Positions 1 through 5,968 of a stretch of 14,228 bases of DNA are shown one piece after another (the first letter of the stretch is position 1; each line of letters starts with the position of its first letter). The stretch is taken from contig CAYPZL010000150.1 in assembly GCA_964415045.1 (NCBI GenBank), positions 1 through 14,228 of the forward strand. The letters run 5' to 3'. Below the pieces are notes generated by a model that was not told where the DNA came from, made no database searches, and saw only the letters and a list, made by a program, of their open reading frames with translations. The DNA is from CAYPZL01 sp964415045. Its GTDB lineage: Bacteria > Planctomycetota > Phycisphaerae > Sedimentisphaerales > Anaerobacaceae. Position numbers and translations under genes: made by a program.

Positions 1-175
1 GCGACTCCTGGTGGCCGCATGAAAACCAACACAAAAAAGTCAGTCAACTTGAGTAATAAGGCCGCTGAAGGGAGCAACGTCACGAACGCGGTTTCGGCGC
101 GACGGGAGGTGGGAAGACGAATCGGCCGATTCGCGGAGTGTAAATCACAACGAAATTACATCAAGAGGAGGTCAG
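1..175. other. Intergenic start of window, no supported gene
   Basis: An open frame of 66 codons (19-219, plus) runs through here. It lacks a ribosome binding site, has no recognisable protein pattern, and its last residues are encoded by the interspersed repeat that follows. I do not call it a gene, and I see no clear promoter or RNA gene in this stretch. Confidence 0.4.
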
Positions 176-248
176 CGCCGCAGCGCGGCGATTCCCCAAT
201 CTATATTTTTGCTCTTTGATCTTTGACTTCCCCGGTTGACGCTTCACG
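176..248 (-). repeat. Interspersed repeat, copy A, behind the GTPase stop codon
   Basis: On the minus strand, two bases after the GTPase stop codon, the order is: CGTGAAGCGTCAACC (234-248), then an A-rich block (205-226), then a GC hairpin (CGCCGC/GCGGCG at 176-181 and 185-190). The 22-base block at 205-226 recurs identically at 9236-9257, where a CGTGAAGC end and a GC palindrome sit in the same order behind another minus-strand stop codon. The hairpin may help end transcription, but no clean T-tract follows it. Confidence 0.7.
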
Positions 249-250
249 GG

Positions 251-946
251 CTATCTTCCCAACCGCTCGGTGAGTTGACCGATCACTTCATCGATGAGAG
301 CCGTGCCCTGGGGCGTCCGCACCGATATGCACTCCATAATGGGAACGGAACTGGCGCGGTCGGCGCCCAGAACCACAGAGAGGTATCGATTGAGCACCCC
401 CTGAGTGCTTACTCGCAGCTCGTCCGATTTGTCGTCGCTGATTTTGTCGCGCTTGTTCAGAAGCACCAGGACTCCGCTGAGCTTTCTGTGAGCGTAGGAT
501 CCCTTGCGGAGAACCGTGTCCAGCCGGTCGCAGAACAGGCGGAGCCAGCGAACCGACGCCGACACGGCCTGGGTGCAGTCCAGCATGACGATCACGGCAT
601 GGGGCCTCCTGCGTCCGACCAGGGTGGCATGCTGGACGGGCCCGACCTGGCCCGGCGTGTCCACGGCGCGTCGCACCTTCAATCGCAATCCGTCATCCGA
701 ACCGAGGCTAATGACAAATGCCGGGGATTTCTTGATCTGATACGTCATTTCCCGACTGCCTTCCTGGTCCAGCATTCCCAGCCGCAGATACTGGGCGAAC
801 TTCGTCTTCCCGGCACTGCTCGGGCCCAGTATCAAGATCTCTTTGCCCGTAGCATACGTGGTCAGACGGGATACACCCTTCGGTGCGGCACGCCGGGCGG
901 TCTTGGCTTGCGGCTTGGCGTCAGTCGTCCGGGTCTTGCCATCCAT
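251..946 (-). CDS. Small Ras/ARF/MglA-like GTPase domain protein
   Basis: Predicted cytoplasmic P-loop GTPase of 231 residues. Three nucleotide-binding motifs are visible: G1 GPSSAGKT at residues 41-48, G3 DTPGQ at 96-100, and G4 NKRD at 164-167. About 35 basic, low-complexity residues precede the first strand. The order and spacing fit the Ras/ARF/MglA/SRP-receptor-beta group, which usually act as molecular switches at membranes or in polarity. The specific role and partners cannot be read here. The frame opens 22 codons earlier (1012), but the ATG at 946 has GAGGGGG nine bases upstream and is preferred. A good minus-strand promoter lies at 1210-1239, giving a leader of about 257 bases. The gene stands alone and is bracketed by inverted copies of a 15-base sequence (234-248 and 987-1001). 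The GTPase call is confident; the subfamily is not. Confidence 0.8.
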   Translation of the reverse strand: MDGKTRTTDAKPQAKTARRAAPKGVSRLTTYATGKEILILGPSSAGKTKFAQYLRLGMLDQEGSREMTYQIKKSPAFVISLGSDDGLRLKVRRAVDTPGQVGPVQHATLVGRRRPHAVIVMLDCTQAVSASVRWLRLFCDRLDTVLRKGSYAHRKLSGVLVLLNKRDKISDDKSDELRVSTQGVLNRYLSVVLGADRASSVPIMECISVRTPQGTALIDEVIGQLTERLGR

Positions 947-971
947 TGCATCGTTCCCCCTCAGCCATGGC

Positions 972-1030
972 GCGTGAAGCATCGTTCGTGAAGCGTCAAC
1001 CAGGCAGATCAAAAATCAAAATTGCTTACT
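972..1030 (+). repeat. Interspersed repeat, copy C, inverted relative to copy A
   Basis: CGTGAAGC occurs at 972-979 and again at 987-994. The second is part of CGTGAAGCGTCAACC (987-1001), the exact reverse complement of 234-248. It is followed, as in copy A, by an A-rich run of ATCAAA units (about 1007-1022). The GTPase gene therefore lies between inverted copies of the same sequence. This copy falls in the gene's leader. Confidence 0.6.
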
Positions 1031-1209
1031 TCCCTATTCTTGCCGTTTGCCTTTTGACCTGTCTTTGATACGCTTGACGAGATACACTCCATGCTGTCGA
1101 GCAGTCCTCCCTAAAACTGAGGAAGGTATGGCGCCGGGTCCACCTTGCCAGGCGGCCGGTTCCCCCTTATAGTTGTGCGAGAGCTCATTCTCTCACCGGC
1201 AAAGCGTGT

Positions 1210-1239
1210 ATTATCTGCCATGAGAACCTGTGCCGTCAA
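1210..1239 (-). promoter_or_regulatory. Sigma70-type promoter for the GTPase gene
   Basis: On the minus strand TTGACG (1234-1239) and GATAAT (1210-1215) are separated by 18 bases. Each hexamer matches the housekeeping consensus at five of six positions. Transcription would start near 1203. The next minus-strand gene is the GTPase at 946, so the leader would be about 257 bases and would contain repeat copy C. Confidence 0.55.
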
Positions 1240-1299
1240 TAGAACAGTTGTTTCTTTGCATCGGCTGCGCGGCATCTCGCCTCGGTTGATCGTCGATGC

Positions 1300-1326
1300 G
1301 CTATCGCAGGGCTACCTGCGATTAGC
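1300..1326 (+). other. Stem-loop in the divergent intergenic region
   Basis: GCTATCGCAGG (1300-1310) pairs with CCTGCGATTAGC (1315-1326) with one bulged base and a four-base loop. A T-rich but interrupted stretch follows up to 1345. No gene ends upstream on the plus strand, so it is not an obvious gene terminator. It could terminate readthrough or an unseen small transcript. Confidence 0.35.
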
Positions 1327-1437
1327 GTTCTTTCCTCGTTTTTGGGGTTGTTTCTGAAATACACCGCGTTGGCCCGCGACTGACAGGCTGTGTAATGCGC
1401 GCCGTTGTGGCTGAATCAAAAAATCAAGGACCATTCC

Positions 1438-1443
1438 TATAAT
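1438..1443 (+). promoter_or_regulatory. Possible -10 element upstream of the DUF4097 gene
   Basis: A perfect TATAAT lies 188 bases before the lipoprotein start. The matching -35 position (about 1415-1420, ATCAAA) is poor. If it is used, the leader would read through the whole 1473-1575 element. No better plus-strand promoter was seen before the gene. Confidence 0.3.
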
Positions 1444-1472
1444 ACGAATTGCGTTAAACTCGGGGGCGATCT

Positions 1473-1575
1473 TGTCATCCTGAACGAAGTGAAGGATCTC
1501 GCCTGCGGCCGGCAGCAACCTCCTGTTCGGCAGCCATCCCGGCGCGCCGGGATTTGGCTTCGCCTCAGGATGACA
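1473..1575. repeat. MITE-like element with 11-base terminal inverted repeats
   Basis: TGTCATCCTGA (1473-1483) and TCAGGATGACA (1565-1575) are perfect inverted ends of a 103-base segment with no coding capacity. The left end, which continues ACGAAGTGAAGGATC, closely resembles a TGTCATCCTGAGCGAAG-type repeat found in many environmental bacterial genomes. Inside is an 18-base perfect palindrome (1536-1553) within a 23-base sequence that recurs identically at 9202-9224. It lies between the only visible -10 element and the DUF4097 gene, so it would form part of that gene's leader. Confidence 0.6.
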
Positions 1576-1631
1576 TCGACGCTGCCGCCCAAGAAAATTT
1601 TCCTACTCGGTATAAGAAGGGGTGAAGAATC

Positions 1632-2711
1632 ATGCGACCTGAAAATGCACTGCGACAGACAATCTATCCTGCTGCCATGCTGCTTCTGGTTGGGGCCTGC
1701 CTGATCCACATCGCGGGGTGTTACCCCCAGGCCGAGTTCGAGAAAATGATCGAGCTGGAGCACCCGATGGAAGCCGGCTCGACGCTGGCGGTCTCGACGG
1801 CAAGTGGATCCATCGACGTCGCCGGCGAGCAAACCGAGCGTTGCCACGCGATTGCCACGATCCGGGCACGGGCTGCGACAGAGGAAGAAGCCGAGGAACT
1901 GGCCGAGCAGGTGGAGATTCGCATCGAGCCGTCTCCCGGAAGAGTCCAGATCAAGGCCGACAGGCCCAGGCGGCTGAGGAACAAATCGATCAGCATCAGC
2001 TACCAGATCACGGTGCCGCACGAGACGCACGTGGAATGCAGCAGCGCTTCGGGCTCGCTCGACCTGGCGGACCTGACGGGCAACGTGAATGCCGATGCGG
2101 CCAGCGGTTCGGTCGAAGCGGAGCGGATCACAGGCTCGGTTCGCCTGCACACCGCCAGCGGCTCCGTGCGAGCCGAGGAAATCCGTGGCGGAGATGCACA
2201 CCTCGACAGCGCCAGCGGCAGCGTCCGCCTTCTGCAGGCCTCTGAGATGGGTCGCTGCGAGCTGCACGCCGCCTCCGGCCGGGTGACCGCCGAGCAAATC
2301 GAGGCCGAGTCAATTTCTCTGGACACCGCCAGCGGCAGCGTCCGCTTCACCGAGGCACGCGCTGACAGTGTCCGTCTTTCCACCAGTAGCGGAAGCATCC
2401 GCGCCGAGGGTCTCGACACCTCCCAAATAAACGCGGAATCCACCAGCGGCAATATCTCCCTGGCGTTTGCCCCCTCGTCGCCCGGCGAGATCGCGGCGAA
2501 CGTCAAAGCCTCCTCAGGCAACGTCACTTTGGCGCTGCCGCCCGACTTTACCGGCCGGATCGAACTGTCGGCAAGCAGCGGCTCCGTCCACACCGGTCTG
2601 CCCATCTCCGTCACGGGAAAAATCGACAGGAAACACGTCAGAGGAACGGTCGGCCAAGGCGCCGGAAGCGTCTCCGTCCGCACTTCCAGCGGTTCCATCC
2701 GCGTCCGGTAG
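1632..2711 (+). CDS. DUF4097-family lipoprotein with beta-helix-type repeats
   Basis: Predicted exported lipoprotein of 359 residues. The N-terminus has a hydrophobic segment (about 14-29) ending in the lipobox IAGC, with the acylated Cys at 30. From about residue 50 to the end it carries about a dozen repeats built on [TSA]-[AS]-S-G-[SN]-[IV], spaced about 19-20 residues apart. This is the DUF4097 putative adhesin signature, expected to fold as a right-handed beta-helix. The end, with RGTVGQG and a last TSSGSIRVR, is the usual family C-terminus, so the gene is complete. The ATG at 1632 follows a purine-rich AGAAGGGGTG site. Two coding repeats are identical over 18 bases (2211-2228 and 2328-2345), which suggests recent internal duplication or conversion. 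Function is probably envelope-associated; family members have no firmly assigned activity. The neighbours are divergent or convergent, so it is probably monocistronic. Confidence 0.82.
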   Translation: MRPENALRQTIYPAAMLLLVGACLIHIAGCYPQAEFEKMIELEHPMEAGSTLAVSTASGSIDVAGEQTERCHAIATIRARAATEEEAEELAEQVEIRIEPSPGRVQIKADRPRRLRNKSISISYQITVPHETHVECSSASGSLDLADLTGNVNADAASGSVEAERITGSVRLHTASGSVRAEEIRGGDAHLDSASGSVRLLQASEMGRCELHAASGRVTAEQIEAESISLDTASGSVRFTEARADSVRLSTSSGSIRAEGLDTSQINAESTSGNISLAFAPSSPGEIAANVKASSGNVTLALPPDFTGRIELSASSGSVHTGLPISVTGKIDRKHVRGTVGQGAGSVSVRTSSGSIRVR

Positions 2712-2799
2712 TCCCGGACAGCGCGCATCGCAGGGTCAACATTGCCGAACCGTGCGAAATGTCGGGGGCCGATTCCCCGGCGCAAAGACGCCCGGCCTG

Positions 2800-3765
2800 C
2801 TACAGCCTGGCCACGGCGGCCTTGATCTCCTCGAAGCGTTCTTCGGCGAGCAGCTTGCCGTAGTGGCGCATCGCCGTGCTGTTGTTGCGCCAGGCCGTCC
2901 AGACGGCGTCCTTGCCCCGCGGCGCCGAGAGCTGCCGGGCGACCAGCGCCGCCTCGGCCTCCGCGAATCGGTCCAGCATCTGGTAGTCCCAATTCGGCAT
3001 CTTCTGCGCCAGGGTCCCAAGGCGCGAGACGATGGTTTCGGTCAGAAGCTTTCCGTCGGCGGCGGAGGATTCCTTCGGATCGCGCCCCCCGACACCCCGA
3101 TAAGGAGGCTCTCCCAGCCGCGAAAGATCCACCGTATCCGGGTACAGGTGCATCATCAGCGAGGTCTCGCCCCAGGCGGCGTGGTCGCCGGTATAGTTGA
3201 CATCGATCGCCAGCATGTACTCGGGCGTGCCCAGGACGGGAATCCCCAGAGCGCGACTCATGCGAACGGCCGTCTCGCGGACGACGATCTGCTGGGCGGC
3301 GCCGTAGTGGCCGGTCAGAATGATGATGGCCCGGAATCCGTCCCGGCGCATTTCACGACAGAGCTGTTCGAGCCAGGGCCGCAGGTGCGTCGAGAAGACG
3401 TCGTTTTCGGGGTCCATGATGAAAGTGTGCGGCTGATTCAGCCCTCCGACGCCGCCGTAGAGCGCCGGCGAAACTACGCCGCCGCTTCGCTGCGCGGCCC
3501 GGACGCAGAGGGCGTGCGCCTTGACCGCGTCCACGCCCACCACGTTGTGCACGCCGTGCCATTCTATCGTGCCCAGCGGCTGGAAAATGGTCGGGCACGC
3601 CCCCCGGGCCTCGTCGATCTCCCTGGGGCGCAGATATTCAAGCCTCACCTCGCGCCCGTGTTGTGCCTGTGCGTCGTTTTTCTCTCGTCCCGCCGCTACC
3701 GGGCCAAGCAGCGCCCCCGCCGCCGCCGTGCCCAGGAATTTTCGTCGCCCAAATCGATCCGCCAC
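2800..3765 (-). CDS. Tat-exported creatininase-family amidohydrolase
   Basis: A creatininase/creatinine-amidohydrolase-fold metal enzyme, about 321 residues with a GTG start. Family metal and active-site motifs are visible: GTIEWHG (E68, H70), D79, GHYG (H153) and DHAAWGETS (H195, E200). The family more often shows GHGGN where this protein has GHYGA. The N-terminus reads RFGRRKFLG followed by a small-residue hydrophobic stretch, a twin-arginine signal with RR at 7-8, so the enzyme is predicted outside the cytoplasm. The frame stays open to 4041, but those extra codons cross the promoters. GTG at 3765 (or ATT just before it) has GGAGAA five bases upstream and places the Tat motif at the N-terminus. 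Its own promoter lies at 3837-3865. Creatininase relatives hydrolyse small cyclic or linear amides; the substrate here is unknown. The gene is convergent with the DUF4097 lipoprotein. Confidence 0.8.
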   Translation of the reverse strand: MADRFGRRKFLGTAAAGALLGPVAAGREKNDAQAQHGREVRLEYLRPREIDEARGACPTIFQPLGTIEWHGVHNVVGVDAVKAHALCVRAAQRSGGVVSPALYGGVGGLNQPHTFIMDPENDVFSTHLRPWLEQLCREMRRDGFRAIIILTGHYGAAQQIVVRETAVRMSRALGIPVLGTPEYMLAIDVNYTGDHAAWGETSLMMHLYPDTVDLSRLGEPPYRGVGGRDPKESSAADGKLLTETIVSRLGTLAQKMPNWDYQMLDRFAEAEAALVARQLSAPRGKDAVWTAWRNNSTAMRHYGKLLAEERFEEIKAAVARL

Positions 3766-3836
3766 AATGTTTCTCCGTTCCTTCAACCCGGCCTCAAAGG
3801 GCCCGCATGGCAACACGCTGCCAGGAATACCTTCAG

Positions 3837-3865
3837 ATTGTAGCCCAAAGAGCCGCCCAGGGAAA
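3837..3865 (-). promoter_or_regulatory. Promoter for the creatininase-family gene
   Basis: On the minus strand TACAAT (3837-3842) has a weak -35, TTTCCC (3860-3865), 17 bases upstream. Transcription would start near 3830, about 65 bases before the GTG. It lies beside the divergent promoter at 3897-3925, so the two could share a regulator. Confidence 0.45.
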
Positions 3866-3896
3866 GCCCGATAGAGCGGACGGTGACAGGAAGGGT

Positions 3897-3925
3897 TTGA
3901 ATTTGCCGCGCGACTATGGTACGCT
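3897..3925 (+). promoter_or_regulatory. Promoter for the PurF-like gene
   Basis: TTGAAT (3897-3902), a 17-base spacer, then TACGCT (3920-3925). The surrounding pattern (TTTG...TTTGCCG..GGTAC.CT) closely resembles the promoter found at 5876-5904, which strengthens both. The predicted leader is about 75 bases. Confidence 0.5.
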
Positions 3926-4006
3926 GTAGGCGTTGTCAATGAACCCGGCCTGGTAATGGGGTGCGCCGGCCCGTCGCCTGCAAAGACAGCAACAAGGAGG
4001 CAAAGC

Positions 4007-5509
4007 ATGAGTGGCATCTTCGGTGTAGTGTCCCGGTCCAATTGTGCCGAGACCCTGTTCCACGGAACGGACTATCACTCGCATCTCGGCACGGAATACG
4101 GGGGCATGGCTGTTCTCGGACAGGACTTCGCCCGTCAGATACACGACCTCAGCCAGAGCCAGTTCAAATCGAAGTTCTTCGAAGACTACGCCCGAATGAA
4201 GGGCAACAGGGGAATCGGCGTGGTCAGCGCGTTCGACGAGCAGCCGATCTATCTCAATTCGCGATTTGGCCCCTTCTGCCTGGCCACCAACGGCTACATC
4301 GAAAACGCCGAAGAGCTGGCGGCCCAGTTGCTCAAGAAAGGCATCTCCTTCAGCGAGGTCAGTCGCAGAGCGGTCAACACCACCGAGCTGGTCGCCAAGC
4401 TCATCAGCCAGGGCACCGACCTGGTGGACGGCATCGAGAAGATGTTCGAGGCCATCGAAGGCTCCTGCTCGCTGCTGCTGCTCAACCGGACGGGGATCTA
4501 CGCCGCCCGGGACAGGTTCGGGTACACCCCCCTGATCGTGGGGCAAAACGGGGACGGATGGGCTGTGACTACGGAGACCTGCGCTTTTCCGAATCTCGGA
4601 TTCGAGACCGTCAAGCAGGTCGCCCCCGGCGAAGTCATCCTGCTCAATGAAGATGGAATCGTACAGCGCCGGCCGGGCCGCGCCAGAAGCCAGCAGATTT
4701 GTGCGTTCCTGTGGATCTACACGGGTTTCCCCGCTTCCAGCTACAACGGGATCAACGTGGAGATCGTCAGGGAGCGAAGCGGACGCTTCCTCGCCCGGCA
4801 CGACAAGGACATCCAGGTGGACCTGGTTTCGGGCGTGCCCGACTCGGGCTTCGCCCACGGGCTGGGCTACGCCATGGAATCGGGCAAGCCGTTCCGTCGT
4901 CCGCTGGTCAAATACACACCGGGGTACGGCCGAAGCTACACTCCGCCCTCGCAACACACCCGCGACCTGATCGCCAAGATGAAGCTCATCCCCATCAAGG
5001 ACGTCATTAACGGCAACAGCATCGTGATCTGCGAAGATTCCATCGTCAGAGGGACCCAGCTCAAGAACTTCACCATCAACAAGCTGTGGGACTGTGGGGC
5101 GAAAGAGATTCACGTACGGCCGGCGTGCCCGCCCCTGATGTTCCCCTGCGTGTTCAACCTGTCCACCCGCTCCATTCACGAACTGGCCGCCCGCAAGGCC
5201 ATTCGCGACATCGAAGGCCACGATCTCACGGACGTCTCGGAGTACATCGACCACAACTCGGACAAATACAAGAAGATGGTGGACTGGATCGCGCGGGACC
5301 TAGGCGTCACGACGCTGCGCTACCAGACCGTGGACGACATGGTTGAAGCGATCGGGAAGCCGCGCGAAAAACTCTGCCTCTACTGCTGGACGGGAAAGTG
5401 CCCCAAGGCCGCCTGCCCGAAGGCCGCCATCGACATCATGATTGCGGACAAGCCGGGCAGGCGAAAAAAACCGGCCGAAGAAGCCGCCGACCAACAGAAA
5501 CTCTGGTAA
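4007..5509 (+). CDS. PurF-family amidophosphoribosyltransferase homologue with degenerate glutaminase site
   Basis: Two-domain protein of 500 residues related to glutamine PRPP amidotransferase, the first enzyme of purine synthesis. The phosphoribosyltransferase half is well kept: ICEDSIVRGTQ (E343, D344) is the PRPP-binding loop. The four expected Fe-S ligands of the Bacillus-type enzyme are present: C232 (ICAF), C381 (FPCVF), and C457/C460 (CLYCWTG). The N-terminal Ntn domain is altered. Mature PurF starts with a catalytic Cys, but here the sequence is MSGIFGVVS. The RYST motif that holds glutamine is replaced by SAFD (about 74-77), and the Asp of the DTE motif is Thr125. The oxyanion-hole N95-G96 remains. 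ATG 4007 has a perfect AAGGAGG six bases upstream, so the Ser is not a start artefact. The protein may use ammonia, take nitrogen from a partner, or have another role. Probably monocistronic. Confidence 0.8.
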   Translation: MSGIFGVVSRSNCAETLFHGTDYHSHLGTEYGGMAVLGQDFARQIHDLSQSQFKSKFFEDYARMKGNRGIGVVSAFDEQPIYLNSRFGPFCLATNGYIENAEELAAQLLKKGISFSEVSRRAVNTTELVAKLISQGTDLVDGIEKMFEAIEGSCSLLLLNRTGIYAARDRFGYTPLIVGQNGDGWAVTTETCAFPNLGFETVKQVAPGEVILLNEDGIVQRRPGRARSQQICAFLWIYTGFPASSYNGINVEIVRERSGRFLARHDKDIQVDLVSGVPDSGFAHGLGYAMESGKPFRRPLVKYTPGYGRSYTPPSQHTRDLIAKMKLIPIKDVINGNSIVICEDSIVRGTQLKNFTINKLWDCGAKEIHVRPACPPLMFPCVFNLSTRSIHELAARKAIRDIEGHDLTDVSEYIDHNSDKYKKMVDWIARDLGVTTLRYQTVDDMVEAIGKPREKLCLYCWTGKCPKAACPKAAIDIMIADKPGRRKKPAEEAADQQKLW

Positions 5510-5548
5510 CCAGGGCCGACCCATAGCACGAGCTCGGCTTCAACGCAC

Positions 5549-5809
5549 GGCCCGGACGGCGGCATGCTCACCGGCAGCGCGTATATGAGAGAGCCCCGGG
5601 GCGTCAGCAAACTCTACGCCATCGACGACCCCGAGTATCGCGGTGTGCTGTTCATCCCCAAGGACCGGCTCCTGGCCCTGGTACGCACCGCCACCGAATG
5701 CGGCCTGCAATTCACGGCCCATACCGTCGGCGACGGCGCCGTCCACACCCTGCTCGGCGTCTACGAAGAGCTGGCCGAAGAGATGCCGATTCGAGAGATA
5801 CGCCACTCC
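5549..5809 (+). pseudogene. Remnant of a YtcJ-type (amidohydrolase family 3) enzyme
   Basis: About 87 codons translate as GPDGGMLTGSAYMREP, then a stretch ending QFTAHTVGDGAVHTLLG and PIREIRHS. This resembles the core of YtcJ-like amidohydrolases, where a metal-site His lies in TAHxxGD. Everything before and after is missing. No start codon with a ribosome site precedes it, and the resemblance stops abruptly after RHS. It begins just after the PurF-like stop codon and is in frame with both neighbours, with no stop codon until 8468. That could mislead gene callers into a 968-residue product. I read it as a decayed gene fragment whose tail now holds the promoter of the next gene. Confidence 0.6.
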
Positions 5810-5875
5810 GGCTGCGGTTTTGAAATACTCCCCGCTCGAAGGCCAGATCGCGTTCGGCTTTCATGCGGGAAGCAT

Positions 5876-5904
5876 TTGTATTGTGCCGGCGGCTTTGGTA
5901 CCCT
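5876..5904 (+). promoter_or_regulatory. Promoter for the ThuA fusion gene
   Basis: TTGTAT (5876-5881), 17 bases, then TACCCT (5899-5904), in a context nearly matching the promoter at 3897-3925. Transcription would start near 5911, 58 bases before the ATG at 5969. This supports the 5969 start over in-frame starts further upstream. Confidence 0.5.
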
Positions 5905-5968
5905 ACTGCTCGTAAGAAACGTGTTCATTCGGTCCATGAGCGTTGCGAACTGTGAGAAGGAAACCAGC

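Noticed and set aside
19..219. 66-codon plus-strand frame at the window start
   Set aside because: No ribosome site, and its C-terminus is encoded by the interspersed repeat, as is that of the unrelated frame at 9032-9250.
1015..1098. Short minus-strand frame starting MECIS in the GTPase leader
   Set aside because: Only 27 codons and its Shine-Dalgarno site is about 14 bases away; probably chance.
2712..2799. Possible terminator between the convergent DUF4097 and creatininase genes
   Set aside because: GC-rich partial hairpins exist (around 2763-2795), but stems are imperfect and there is no T-tract on either strand.
2467..3843. 458-codon plus-strand frame crossing the DUF4097 end and the creatininase gene
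   Set aside because: It overlaps two well-supported genes in other frames, has shadow-type composition rich in Arg and Pro, and no start signal.
3914..5254. 446-codon minus-strand frame opposite the PurF-like gene
   Set aside because: Shadow of a gene with clear family motifs on the plus strand.
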